Shown here in pieces: positions 26,035 to 34,314 of a stretch of 64,000 nt of DNA (its first letter is position 1; each line of letters begins with the position of its first letter). Source of the DNA: Synechococcus sp. WH 8101. GTDB lineage: Bacteria > Cyanobacteriota > Cyanobacteriia > PCC-6307 > Cyanobiaceae. A model generated the notes under the pieces. It saw only the letters and a program-made list of their open reading frames with translations, ran no database searches and was not told where the DNA came from. The DNA lies in contig NZ_CP035914.1 of the NCBI RefSeq assembly GCF_004209775.1, forward strand, positions 1,922,001 to 1,986,000. Reading direction: 5' to 3'. A program made the position numbers and the translations under genes.

Positions 26035-26979
26035 ATGGACCGCGTTCTGTTTCTCTGCACCGGCAACTACTTCCGCAGTCGCTTTGCGGAGCAGTGGTTC
26101 AACCACAGGGCACGTCAGCTCGGACTTGATGACCAGGTGCAGGCCTGCTCAGCCGGCCTGGGGGTGAGGCCTGACAGCGGCAACATGGGTCCGATGGCCA
26201 AGGAGGCTCTGGCGGCCCTGCAGGAGCGCGGATTGGAGCTGGATCCAGCGGAGCTGGCCCTGCCGCATCAGGTGAGCCGCCAGGAACTGGAACAAGCCAC
26301 ACTCGTGGTAGCGGTGGACGCCGAAGCCCATCGACCCATGGTGCAGGCCCAGTGCCCTGACTGGGAGGAACAGATCAGCTTCTGGAGTGTGAAGGACCTG
26401 GGCGAGGGGGAGGCTGATGCCGACCCGATCGTCCAGCTGCAGGGGCGGGTGGAGCAGGTGCTGCAGCGCTGGCAGGTGCAGCTGAAACGGATTGACCAGC
26501 CCCTGCTCGATGCGGTCGCCACCGAAGCGCGCCAACGCAAACGCCTGCGACGCAACCACAACCTGCACCAGGAGAGCGACCTGGTGCAGAGGTTTCTCAA
26601 TGCACTCCAGCCTGGCACCTACGTGCGTCCCCACCGCCATGTGCGAGCCGAGGCGGGCAGCGGCTTCGAGTGCTTCCTGGTGCTGCAGGGGGCGCTCGGC
26701 CTCCTGGTGCTGGATGCTCAGGGCCACGTGCTGAAGCAGGAACGATTGAGCGCCAAGGGCTCCCTACGGGGTGTGGAGCTGGCAGAGAACCAGTTCCACA
26801 CCCTGGTGGCACTGGAACCCAACACGGTGATGTTCGAACTCAAGCAAGGCCCCTACATCCCCACCGCCGACAAGGACTTCCTGCCGATGTTCCCGCTCGA
26901 GGGGACCCCAGAGGCCCAGGACCAGGAGCAGCGCTGGCGGGATCTGTTTAACGGAAACGGCCCCGACTCAGAACAGTGA
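26035..26979 (+). CDS. LMW tyrosine-phosphatase-like / WbuC-type cupin fusion protein
   Basis: 314 residues combining two folds. Residues 1 to about 145 are a low-molecular-weight protein tyrosine phosphatase: FLCTGNYFRSR at 6-16 gives the C(X)5R loop with Cys8 and Arg14, though the usual Cys-Arg-Ser end is Phe-Arg-Ser and the Asp-Pro general acid is uncertain. Residues about 153-300 match the WbuC cupin family (RFLNALQPGTYVRPHRH, then GRGxE-like ECFLVLQGALGLLVLD and FELKQGPYIP). WbuC proteins occur near polysaccharide gene sets. The fusion is unusual and may link dephosphorylation to sugar metabolism (inference). Confidence 0.8.
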   Translation: MDRVLFLCTGNYFRSRFAEQWFNHRARQLGLDDQVQACSAGLGVRPDSGNMGPMAKEALAALQERGLELDPAELALPHQVSRQELEQATLVVAVDAEAHRPMVQAQCPDWEEQISFWSVKDLGEGEADADPIVQLQGRVEQVLQRWQVQLKRIDQPLLDAVATEARQRKRLRRNHNLHQESDLVQRFLNALQPGTYVRPHRHVRAEAGSGFECFLVLQGALGLLVLDAQGHVLKQERLSAKGSLRGVELAENQFHTLVALEPNTVMFELKQGPYIPTADKDFLPMFPLEGTPEAQDQEQRWRDLFNGNGPDSEQ

Positions 26980-27615
26980 TCCCTGCACCGCCGACCCCGC
27001 TGGAGCGCGCACCGATGTGAGCGGCCGGGCCTGCCAGCCGCATGGGGCCCAACCACTCAGCAAAGGCTCGAGAGCACGCAACTCCGCACCGTCACTGGGC
27101 GCCATCCAGGCCTCCTCCAGGCCCGCGGGAATGAGCACGGGCATCCGGTCGTGGAGGGGCCTGATCAAGGCATTGGCCTCGGTGGTGAGCACGGTGCAGG
27201 TGTCCACCTCACTGCCATCCGCCCCGAGCCAGCGCTCCCAGAGGCCGGCGATCCAGAAGGGCTCACCGTTGTCCCGGGCGATCCGATGCCCCTTCTCGAA
27301 AAACGAGGTGGCCGGTATCAGGCAGCGCCGGTGTCGCCAGGCGCCACGGAAACTGGCCTTTTCGGCCACGGTTTCGGCACGGGCATTGAACGGCCTGGGG
27401 CCGGTGGAGGGATCCTTGACCCAGGAGGGAATCAGCCCCCAGAGCATGAGGGACGCCTCGGTATTGCCCTCGTCGCGCCGCAGGGCCAGCAGAGGTTCAC
27501 CGGGGCGGATCAGATCCCTGGGGGCGTATTGGCGCCGGTGCTCCCCATCCAACCGATCCCGCAGCGGCGCAGGCAGACCGTTGACCTCGGTGCTTAAGGC
27601 AAAACGACCGCACAT
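26968..27615 (-). CDS. SRAP-domain abasic-site-processing protein (HMCES/YedK)
   Basis: 215 residues from ATG 27613-27615; this start makes Cys2 (MCGR) the N-terminal residue after Met removal, which the family needs to crosslink to abasic sites in single-stranded DNA. Other conserved motifs are PFNARAET, RCLIPATSFFE, FWIAGLWERW and HDRMPVLI (catalytic His). The start overlaps the GNAT gene stop by ATGA and the last 12 bp overlap the converging phosphatase-cupin gene. Confidence 0.93.
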   Translation of the reverse strand: MCGRFALSTEVNGLPAPLRDRLDGEHRRQYAPRDLIRPGEPLLALRRDEGNTEASLMLWGLIPSWVKDPSTGPRPFNARAETVAEKASFRGAWRHRRCLIPATSFFEKGHRIARDNGEPFWIAGLWERWLGADGSEVDTCTVLTTEANALIRPLHDRMPVLIPAGLEEAWMAPSDGAELRALEPLLSGWAPCGWQARPLTSVRAPAGSAVQGSLF

Positions 27616-28505
27616 CAACCGAGCTCCAGGCAGGCCAAACCAAACACGTCATCCAGAGGAACCGCAGGACAGGGGCCTCGGTACATCCTCAGGGTTCCGC
27701 CCACCCGCTCAAAACCCAGATCAGCCAGGAGCGGCCCAGCGCCGGGATTGGCCCCGGGCGAATCGATCAGCACCACTCCCGGATGCTGACTCAGAAGCTG
27801 TTGGATCAGCAATGCCGCCAAGGCAGGCGTATCAGCGAGAAGCGGCCCGATGCGCCACCCCTCCCCCCGCGGCAACAGGCAGGGGCGGATGCGGCCGAAG
27901 CCATGGCAGCGACCCTCGTCATCGATCAGGGCCTTGACGGTGCCAGCGCGATGGGCGAGCCAATCAGCGAGAAAGTGGGGGCGCGGACTCAGTTCCCGCT
28001 GAGCGTCGTAGAGCTGCACAGAGGCCTGGGGAATCGCCGCTCCCTCCAGCAGGCGCAGCCCCTCCGGCAGGGCAGGGCCCACAAGCGAATCAACCTCGCC
28101 ACTGATCTGCTGACTGATCCGCTGCCAGCGACTTGTGGGTGACGCCGGACGGAACCCCCAGCCGGCGTAATCCTCAATCCGGTCGCTCGCGGCTTCCAGA
28201 CCCACACAGGGGAGAGCGGCGAGATGGTCGAGGGCGTGCTGCCAGAGCTGTCGCCCATAGCCCTGCCCCCGGTGCTCAGGCACAACGATGTACAGCCCGA
28301 TGAAGCCGTACTCGAGGTTGTATTTGACGCCAGCGATGCAGCCCACCGGCTCGCTGCCCAGCCAACCGATCCAGAGTCCCTGACGATCGGTGTGGCGATA
28401 AATCTCCACATCGCCAAGGCCTGGCGCGAATCCCTCACGCCGGGCCCAATCCGTGAGCCGATCCACCTGATTGGGCTGGAGGGGCCGGATCTGCAGCGTT
28501 GACAT
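27615..28505 (-). CDS. GNAT-family N-acetyltransferase, double domain
   Basis: 296 residues from ATG 28503-28505 (MSTLQIRPL); an upstream in-frame extension lacks coding character. The N-terminal GNAT domain has IGLYIVVPEHRGQGYGRQLW, with the acetyl-CoA loop RGQGYG. A second, more diverged GNAT-like half contains SVQLYDAQRELSPRPHF and GRIRPCLLPRG and ends with LGFERVGGTLRMYRG. The substrate is unknown. Coupled by ATGA to the SRAP gene. Confidence 0.85.
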   Translation of the reverse strand: MSTLQIRPLQPNQVDRLTDWARREGFAPGLGDVEIYRHTDRQGLWIGWLGSEPVGCIAGVKYNLEYGFIGLYIVVPEHRGQGYGRQLWQHALDHLAALPCVGLEAASDRIEDYAGWGFRPASPTSRWQRISQQISGEVDSLVGPALPEGLRLLEGAAIPQASVQLYDAQRELSPRPHFLADWLAHRAGTVKALIDDEGRCHGFGRIRPCLLPRGEGWRIGPLLADTPALAALLIQQLLSQHPGVVLIDSPGANPGAGPLLADLGFERVGGTLRMYRGPCPAVPLDDVFGLACLELG

Positions 28506-28601
28506 CCAATGGCGCCCAAGCGCGATGACCCCATTTAGGCATGCACGCACTCAAGCCCACGACCTGCCAAGATTGGTCAAGAAATGCAACGCATTGTTGA
28601 C

Positions 28602-28709
28602 ATGACCACGGAATCTTTTCTCACCCTGATGCTCGGCTTCGGTGCTGCGGCCACCAGCCTGGCCTTCTGGAAGATCAGCCAGGCCGGATCGGGCTCCAGC
28701 GAAAGCTGA
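28602..28709 (+). CDS. 35-residue membrane microprotein
   Basis: ATG 28602 to TGA 28707-28709. One hydrophobic helix (FLTLMLGFGAAATSLAFW) with a Ser/Gly-rich C-terminus. It sits 29 bp before a high-light-inducible protein gene in the same direction, so a thylakoid association is conceivable. Size resembles small photosystem or cytochrome subunits, but it matches none I can name. Confidence 0.5.
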   Translation: MTTESFLTLMLGFGAAATSLAFWKISQAGSGSSES

Positions 28710-28738
28710 ATAGGCTCGCTGTCCCCGTCAGTGTTCCG

Positions 28739-28960
28739 ATGACCCCTGATCCCTTCCTCTACGAGCCGTTAGAGGGCTTCGGGGACAGCCTCACGAGCCG
28801 GCGGCCATGGAACACCTCCGCCCTGATTGGCGTCGAGCGACTCAATGGACGTGTCGCCATGCTCGGCTTCGCCGCCGCCGTGATCGGCGAATGGATCAGC
28901 GGAGTAGGACCGGCCGGCCAAGTGATGGCACTGCTGCGCTGGTACCTCAGCCTCGGGTGA
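28739..28960 (+). CDS. High-light-inducible chlorophyll-binding protein (Hlip)
   Basis: 73 residues. The single chlorophyll-binding helix carries ERLNGRVAMLGFAAAVIGEW, the ExxNGRxAMxGF signature with Glu and Asn as chlorophyll ligands. Hlips dimerise in thylakoids and dissipate energy or protect nascent chlorophyll proteins under light stress. The N-terminal 30 residues are polar. The gene ends directly against the ATG of the fibrillin-like gene, indicating an operon. Confidence 0.93.
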   Translation: MTPDPFLYEPLEGFGDSLTSRRPWNTSALIGVERLNGRVAMLGFAAAVIGEWISGVGPAGQVMALLRWYLSLG

Positions 28961-29440
28961 ATGATGCATCCACCCAGCATCGGTGAGCTGCTCAAGCTTG
29001 AACAACAGGTCCGCTGTGAGGGAACTGGCCTCAGAAACACCGATCTGCAGGGGTCCTGGCGCCTGCAGAGTGTCTGGTCTCGCAGCGGCAAGGAAGCCAG
29101 CGCTATCAGCAGTTGGATGCTGCGCCTTGTCAAGGCCCGACTTGAGCTGACCGACACGCGTGATGGATCGCTCTCCATCAGCAACGTAGTGAATCTGGGA
29201 GCTCTGGAGCTTCGTTTTCGAGGCAGCGCTCAACTCCATGGCCCACGGCCCCTGTTGCGCTTTCAGTTCGACAGCCTCTCCCTGACCTTCGGCAAGCAAA
29301 CGCTGCTGCAGCGCCCGCTCACCCCAACAACAGAGCCACGTCGTCAGCCTTTTTTTGCCCTGATCCGGCGTGATCCCTCCGGCTGGCTAGCCGCCCGCGG
29401 CCGGGGTGGTGGATTGGCGCTCTGGAGCCTCAAGGGTTGA
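28961..29440 (+). CDS. PAP/fibrillin-like (plastid-lipid-associated) protein
   Basis: 159 residues from ATG 28961 or 28964, immediately after the Hlip stop. The lipocalin-like fibrillin pattern is visible: L(Q)GSWRLQSVWS, VVNLGALELRFRGSAQL, and LLRFQFDSLSLTFG, ending GWLAARGRGGGLALW. These proteins associate with thylakoid or carotenoid-rich membranes and respond to light stress, consistent with the Hlip neighbour. No signal peptide. Confidence 0.75.
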   Translation: MMHPPSIGELLKLEQQVRCEGTGLRNTDLQGSWRLQSVWSRSGKEASAISSWMLRLVKARLELTDTRDGSLSISNVVNLGALELRFRGSAQLHGPRPLLRFQFDSLSLTFGKQTLLQRPLTPTTEPRRQPFFALIRRDPSGWLAARGRGGGLALWSLKG

Positions 29441-30008
29441 GGTGCTGTTCCAGCCAGCCCTGATCCCGCAACCAGCAGCGACGGAGATGGGGATGGGGCT
29501 TGAGATCGAGCTGCTCCACCCGCTCCAGTTTTACCCGGATCAAAGCCAGCACCTCCGGCTTGGGGGCACCATCAGGGATCTGCTCAGGCCAGGGGCCCTC
29601 CGGATTGAAGCCTTCTCCTGGCTGAGGCCAGCCCCAGACCGCACGCCCCCGAGGCGTGAGCCGCTGCCAGTGCTGTTCAAGGGCCTCGCGACCCTGCTCG
29701 CCGTCGATGATTCGGGCAAGGCCGCGCAGTCGAAATTGCTCGCGGGTTTTTCGAAACAGCCAGCACAATTCCACCCTGGGCTGATGCAGAAGATCGCTGG
29801 GCTTCTCACTGCGCGTGTCGGTGAGCAACTCCAGCTCCCCTTGGGCACTCCAGCCGCGAAACACCAACGTCCTCACCCGAGGACAGCCCTCCGCGGACAT
29901 CGTGGCCAGTTGCAGCCAACCGCTCCCAGGGGCGCGACCCTCCCGTTGCCGAGCGGCACGCAGGAGGAGGCGCCAGGGAGGCAAGCCCACACCGGCTTCA
30001 TCGGCCAT
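29430..30008 (-). CDS. PPOX-class FMN flavoprotein (pyridoxamine oxidase family, alr4036/Npun_F5749 type)
   Basis: 192 residues from ATG 30006-30008, one base after the upstream stop; ATG 30021-30023 is an alternative. The split-barrel FMN-binding core is recognisable: WLQLATMSAEGCPRVRTLVFRGW, LLTDTRSEK, RVELCWLFRKTREQFRLRG, then a C-terminal W-P-rich FNPEGPWPEQIPDG. Cyanobacterial members have no established substrate. Third gene of a minus-strand operon with the AhpC/TSA-like gene and a 54-residue protein. Confidence 0.88.
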   Translation of the reverse strand: MADEAGVGLPPWRLLLRAARQREGRAPGSGWLQLATMSAEGCPRVRTLVFRGWSAQGELELLTDTRSEKPSDLLHQPRVELCWLFRKTREQFRLRGLARIIDGEQGREALEQHWQRLTPRGRAVWGWPQPGEGFNPEGPWPEQIPDGAPKPEVLALIRVKLERVEQLDLKPHPHLRRCWLRDQGWLEQHLNP

Positions 30009-30009
30009 C

Positions 30010-30750
30010 TCAGGCTGCAGCATCAGCCTGCAACCAGGGATCAAGGAAAGCCAGGGGCCGATGCATGGTGGCCGAGAAGCCGAGGATCCCCCTGTCCCGG
30101 TGGACGTAGAGCGGGGAATTATCGGCAGCCAACAGAAACGTTCCGCCCCGTTGGGTGATGAAACGGTCATCGGGCACATAGGTGCGCCAATGACGCAGCA
30201 CCTCATTCATGTTGCGCAAGCGCACAGTGGCCAATTCGAACGGACGCTGAAAGCCACGACCGCCAGCCCGTTGAAAGAGAGCCGCAGGAAACGCTGGCAA
30301 CACCCCGGTTTCAACCACCGCCTCGTCATCGAAGCACTGCGGTGCTCTGCGGTCGCCGGTGTAACCACGCACCACCTCCGCCAGCGTTCCGGGTGACCCG
30401 ATGCCCGCGCACATCAAGAACAGCGCAGGCCAAGGGCCGCCTGGCAGCTGCAGACCGGGAGAGCAGCCCAGGGCACGATGCAAAGAGGCATCCGCCTCAA
30501 CCTGAAGCCGTTCGCGAGGGAAGCCTGTGAAAGCGCAGAAGCGATCAGCTCCAGCGCCATCGCCGATAGCGATCGCCAGCACCTGGATGCCGACCCGGTC
30601 AAGCTGGGGAAGAACCGGCACCAACGCCTGGGCGTATTCAAGCGAATCGAAGTCCCCAAGCTGGCTGAGCAGGATCACGAGTCGGGGTGCCCCAGCTTCC
30701 ATGCCAGGAAGCAATGCCAGGCGCGACAGCAACGGCTGCAGATCTGTCAT
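30010..30750 (-). CDS. AhpC/TSA-like (peroxiredoxin-fold) protein
   Basis: 246 residues with a thioredoxin-like core: LVILLSQLGDFDSLEYAQAL, then IQVLAIAIGDGAGADRFCAFTGFP and LHRALGCSPGL. This pattern is shared by cyanobacterial proteins annotated AhpC/TSA family. The peroxidatic cysteine is not in the usual PxxxTxxC place; Phe-Cys near residue 72 and Cys near 95 are the candidates. Redox activity is therefore uncertain. Coupled by ATGA to the small upstream gene. Confidence 0.72.
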   Translation of the reverse strand: MTDLQPLLSRLALLPGMEAGAPRLVILLSQLGDFDSLEYAQALVPVLPQLDRVGIQVLAIAIGDGAGADRFCAFTGFPRERLQVEADASLHRALGCSPGLQLPGGPWPALFLMCAGIGSPGTLAEVVRGYTGDRRAPQCFDDEAVVETGVLPAFPAALFQRAGGRGFQRPFELATVRLRNMNEVLRHWRTYVPDDRFITQRGGTFLLAADNSPLYVHRDRGILGFSATMHRPLAFLDPWLQADAAA

Positions 30751-30911
30751 CCCAGGGGAGGCAGCAACTCAGGCTCCGAGGTCGCCAGGGCCGTAAAGGG
30801 CTCAACAGCGGCGACGTCAACCTGAAAAGCGAATTCCTGCAATTCCGCATCCAACTCCAGCAGCATCAGGGCCAACGACTGAGCCAGATCTCTGCTGAAG
30901 GATCGCGACAT
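30747..30911 (-). CDS. Small hypothetical protein coupled to the AhpC/TSA-like gene
   Basis: 54 residues from ATG 30909-30911 (MSRSFSRDLAQSLALMLLELDAELQEFAF), an amphipathic, acidic helical protein. Its stop overlaps the next start by ATGA, which supports it being real and co-expressed. No family recognised. Confidence 0.55.
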   Translation of the reverse strand: MSRSFSRDLAQSLALMLLELDAELQEFAFQVDVAAVEPFTALATSEPELLPPLG

Positions 30912-31012
30912 GCCAGGTCTCACGCGGGACTCATCCCTTGTAGAAGGCCGGCAGCCACCGCCGTGGCTGCCGTCGCAGCTCAGACACAAAACGTGCCGGA
31001 GCCGCGGATCGA

Positions 31013-31186
31013 TCACTGGTGCTCTCGCTGCCAGCGGGTCAGGTTCGCTGGAGAAAACTTGTGACCGTGACGGAGGGCAACCTTGGCAACACAGGTGTTG
31101 TCGGTGCCGCAGCTCTCCACTTCACGACGGATCGTGTCGTTGCTTTGAGCCTTGGCGAGGAAAGTCTCCAGTTGTTTCATCGACAT
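31013..31186 (-). CDS. Nif11-domain small protein
   Basis: 57 residues from ATG 31184-31186. MSMKQLETFLAKAQSNDTIR then VAKVALRHGHKFSPANLTRWQREH is a canonical Nif11 domain covering the whole protein, with an unusual internal CGTDNTC pair. There is no C-terminal core peptide, so it is a stand-alone Nif11 protein rather than a RiPP precursor. Function unknown. It lies 101 bp upstream of the 54-residue gene. Confidence 0.8.
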   Translation of the reverse strand: MSMKQLETFLAKAQSNDTIRREVESCGTDNTCVAKVALRHGHKFSPANLTRWQREHQ

Positions 31187-31264
31187 GGGCAAGCAGGCGA
31201 TGGGACTCCCCACCGCTAGGCACCAACCCGTGGGTATGGAGCGACACATCGCTTTTTCTTCGGC

Positions 31265-32812
31265 TCAGCAGCTCCCTGACAGCGCCGGAGACAGCCTGCT
31301 GATTTTCGCCTCGAGATAGGCGAGAAACGGCTCGGCCGACAGGGGGCTTCCACTCACTTGCTCCACCAGCTGCTCCGCATTGAGGGCACGGCCGATCGGA
31401 TGCACATGCTCGCGCAACCAGGCGAGCATGCTGCTGAGATCGCCTCGAGCGACATGGTCTTCCGGGGCACCGATCGCCGCGGTCATCGCCTCGCTGAGCT
31501 GGGCACTGATGAGATGGCCGAGCAGATAGGAGGGGAAGTAACCGAACAATCCCTCGCTCCAGTGCACATCCTGGAGGCAACCCTCGGCGTCGTCGGCGGG
31601 CTTGACCCCAAGCAGCTCCCCGTAGCGACGGTTCCATTCCTGCGGCAGATCGTCCACCGCCAGCCCCTGCTCCAGCAGCGCCAGCTCCAGATCCGTGCGA
31701 ATCAGGATATGTAGCCCGTAGCTGAGTTCATCCGCTTCCACGCGATTGCAGCCTGGCGCCATCGGATTCATCGCCCCCCAGAACTCCCTGGCCGACCCAA
31801 GCGGGGCACCCGCCGCGGCGAACCGCTGCCACCAGCGTTCGGCGAAGGGCAGGCTGCGGGCCACCCGGTTTTCCCAGAACAGCGACTGGCTTTCATGCAC
31901 GGCCATCGACGTGGCCTGCCCCAGGGGCCAGGCAAACCACTGATGGCTGGCGGTGGGCAGCCCCTGTTCATAGAGCGAATGCCCCCATTCATGCGCCGTC
32001 GCCAGGAAACAGGAGAGCGGCTGACCGGCCACCACCCGGGTGGTGATCCTGAAATCCCTGGGGCCCAGGGTGATCGAGAACGGATGCGGGGATGCGGCCA
32101 CGCAGGTGATCGCCGGATCCCGGCCCCAGTCCTCCAGGAGCTGATCACAGAGCTGCTGCTGGGTGGCCGCAGGCAGATCCCAGCTGAGGGACGTGGGCCT
32201 TGGGCCGCTGCGCAGCTGATCCAGCAGTTCCGGCAACCGCTGACGCAGGGGCGCGAACAGCTGCCGAAGTCGCTCCAGGCTGAGATCGGGCTCAAAGGGC
32301 TGGGCCAGGGTCTCCCAGCAGCTGCGCGGTTCCGCCAGCTGCCGCGCCTGCTCCTGTCGCAGGGCGACCATTCGGGTCAGAGCCGGCGCGAACAGGCTGA
32401 AATCGGCGCTGGCTTTGGCCTGCTGCCAGCGGTCGTAGCCTTCAGCCTTGGCCGTGGCCAGGGCACTCACCAGATCGGGGTCGAGAGCCTGCTGGCGGCG
32501 CAGATCCTGCTCCAGCAGATCGAGATTGCGGCCACGGGCCACCAGATCGGGAATGGCCGCAGCTCCCGCTGCCGCGATGGCGACACGCCAATCCTGCCGG
32601 GCTTCGGCGATCAGGTCGGCATAGGAGGCAGCGCTCTGGCGGGCATGGAGCTGACGCGCCAGCAGGGCCAGCTGCTCACCACGCCAGGCGGCTCCCCCGC
32701 TGGGCATGCGCGTGTTCTGATCCCAGTAGAGCGTGCTCTGGATCGAACCGAGCAGATTGGTCTCCCTCAGATGGCGTCCTAGTCGCTCCCAGGCAGTGTC
32801 TCCAGCGCCCAT
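31265..32812 (-). CDS. Carboxypeptidase M32 (thermostable carboxypeptidase Taq type)
   Basis: 515 residues, normal for M32. The zinc motif is HEWGH at about residues 273-277 within ATAHEWGHSLYEQGLP, followed by ESQSLFWEN with the third ligand Glu, and DELSYGLHILIRTDLE, a family-specific motif. It removes C-terminal residues from peptides in the cytosol; no signal peptide. A small Trp-rich protein gene ends 10 bp upstream, so they are probably co-transcribed. Confidence 0.94.
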   Translation of the reverse strand: MGAGDTAWERLGRHLRETNLLGSIQSTLYWDQNTRMPSGGAAWRGEQLALLARQLHARQSAASYADLIAEARQDWRVAIAAAGAAAIPDLVARGRNLDLLEQDLRRQQALDPDLVSALATAKAEGYDRWQQAKASADFSLFAPALTRMVALRQEQARQLAEPRSCWETLAQPFEPDLSLERLRQLFAPLRQRLPELLDQLRSGPRPTSLSWDLPAATQQQLCDQLLEDWGRDPAITCVAASPHPFSITLGPRDFRITTRVVAGQPLSCFLATAHEWGHSLYEQGLPTASHQWFAWPLGQATSMAVHESQSLFWENRVARSLPFAERWWQRFAAAGAPLGSAREFWGAMNPMAPGCNRVEADELSYGLHILIRTDLELALLEQGLAVDDLPQEWNRRYGELLGVKPADDAEGCLQDVHWSEGLFGYFPSYLLGHLISAQLSEAMTAAIGAPEDHVARGDLSSMLAWLREHVHPIGRALNAEQLVEQVSGSPLSAEPFLAYLEAKISRLSPALSGSC

Positions 32813-32822
32813 GCCATGCCCT

Positions 32823-32999
32823 TTAACGGGGCACGTTACGGGTGCGGCGGCGGGCTTGCTGCTCGCTGGTCCAGGTGGCCCAATGGCGCCACTCCACTTC
32901 GCTGGCGGGTTGCACCGCAGCCACCAGAGCGTTGTCCGTCCAGTAATCGGGAGAATCCAGTGTGCCCAGATGAATCGGGCAGGAGGGTCCGGCTTTCAT
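32823..32999 (-). CDS. Small Trp-rich hypothetical protein
   Basis: 58 residues from ATG 32997-32999 to TAA at 32823-32825. Five tryptophans are present in WTDN, WRHW and WTS contexts, with a basic RRRTRN tail. It reads like picocyanobacterial small Trp-rich proteins of unknown function, though I cannot match it to a named family. It ends 10 bp before the M32 start. Confidence 0.6.
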   Translation of the reverse strand: MKAGPSCPIHLGTLDSPDYWTDNALVAAVQPASEVEWRHWATWTSEQQARRRTRNVPR

Positions 33000-33073
33000 G
33001 GCCGTTCTTTCGATTGTCTTAAGACTGGCTCAATCTGGGACGGATCGGCAAGGGGCGCAGCCCGCCGCAACCG

Positions 33074-33325
33074 TCAGTCGATCACCTCACCGTCGACGGT
33101 GATCTCGAACTCGATCCCAAAGCGATGGGCAGTGGCGCGAAAACGCCGCGCCAGCTCAATGAACAGACGACGCACCAAGGCATCATCGAAGTCGTAGATC
33201 TCGAGATTGGCCGTCTTGGCCACAGCCTGCAGAGAGTCGATCAGCTTTTCCACCCGCGGCGCGAATACCTTGCCGAAACGGGCTCGCTTCTCGGCGGCAC
33301 TATTGAAATCAGGCGTTGCCGCCAT
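33074..33325 (-). CDS. Conserved hypothetical protein, helical
   Basis: 83 residues from ATG 33323-33325; sequence upstream in frame is not coding-like. The protein is mainly helical (SAAEKRARFGKVFAPRVEKLIDSL, DALVRRLFIELARRFRATAHRFG) with a C-terminal strand FEITVDGEVID. No family or motif recognised. Divergent from the second deacetylase-superfamily gene by 65 bp. Confidence 0.65.
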   Translation of the reverse strand: MAATPDFNSAAEKRARFGKVFAPRVEKLIDSLQAVAKTANLEIYDFDDALVRRLFIELARRFRATAHRFGIEFEITVDGEVID

Positions 33326-33390
33326 CTCACTCGGAATCTGGAAGGATCGAGGCAGTCTGGTGCACACCCTTCGCCTCGACCGAGCCGCCG

Positions 33391-34305
33391 GTGCCCCTGC
33401 CGATCGTTTATCACCCGCGCTACTCGGCTCCACTGCCCAGCAGCCATCGCTTCCCGATGGCGAAATTCCGCCTCCTGCATGACCTGCTGCTGGATCGCGG
33501 CTGGATCAGGCCCGATGCGGTGATAAGGCCTGTGAGCATCGCCCGCCGCGACCTCGAACGCATCCACGAGCGTTCTTATCACCAGGCCTTCAGCCTGGGC
33601 CAGCTCGGCCGGGCTGAACAACGCCGGATCGGTCTGCCAAACAGCAACGCCCTGGTGCAACGCACCTGGTTGGCGGTGGGTGGCACCCTGCTGACAGCGC
33701 GGCTGGCCTTGCGTCATGGCATCGCCTCCCACCTGGCCGGTGGCACCCATCACGCGCACCCTGGCTTTGGTAGCGGCTTCTGCATCTTCAACGACTGTGC
33801 TGTGACCGCCGCCGTGCTGCTGGCCGAGGGGGCCGTGAAGCGACTGATGGTGGTGGATCTGGATGTGCATCAGGGCGACGGCACCGCGGCCTGTTTCGCG
33901 ACGGATCCCAGGGTGTTCACCCTCTCGGTGCACGCCCAGAGCAACTTTCCACTCCGCAAGGGCCGCAGTGACCTGGATCTGCCCCTGGCCGATGGCACGG
34001 GCGATGCGACCTACCTCAGCACCATCGGCGATCGCCTTCCCGATCAGCTCGATACCGTTCGCCCCGATCTGGTGCTTTACAACGCCGGCGTGGATCCCCA
34101 CAGAAACGACCGACTCGGGCACCTGGCTCTCAGCGATGAAGGGCTGCTGCATCGCGATCGCCTCGTCCTCGATGCCTGCCTGCGCCGCAACATTCCAGTG
34201 GCGACGGTGATCGGTGGTGGATACGACGCACTCGAGCCTCTGGTGCAACGACACGCCCTGATCATTCGCGCCGCACTCGAGCAGGCCCGTTTGTATGGAC
34301 TCTGA
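33391..34305 (+). CDS. Class IV-type histone-deacetylase-superfamily protein
   Basis: 304 residues from GTG 33391, giving the family start MPLPIVYHPRYS. Active-site signatures are present: GGTHHAHPGFGSGFCIFND with the His dyad, DLDVHQGDGT for metal binding, YNAGVDPHRND with the second Asp, and IGGGYD with the Tyr. This is the short bacterial branch related to HDAC11. The substrate is unknown. It is the second deacetylase-fold protein in the window and only distantly similar to the one at 15183-16136. Confidence 0.9.
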   Translation: MPLPIVYHPRYSAPLPSSHRFPMAKFRLLHDLLLDRGWIRPDAVIRPVSIARRDLERIHERSYHQAFSLGQLGRAEQRRIGLPNSNALVQRTWLAVGGTLLTARLALRHGIASHLAGGTHHAHPGFGSGFCIFNDCAVTAAVLLAEGAVKRLMVVDLDVHQGDGTAACFATDPRVFTLSVHAQSNFPLRKGRSDLDLPLADGTGDATYLSTIGDRLPDQLDTVRPDLVLYNAGVDPHRNDRLGHLALSDEGLLHRDRLVLDACLRRNIPVATVIGGGYDALEPLVQRHALIIRAALEQARLYGL

Positions 34306-34314
34306 AGGCTGCGG

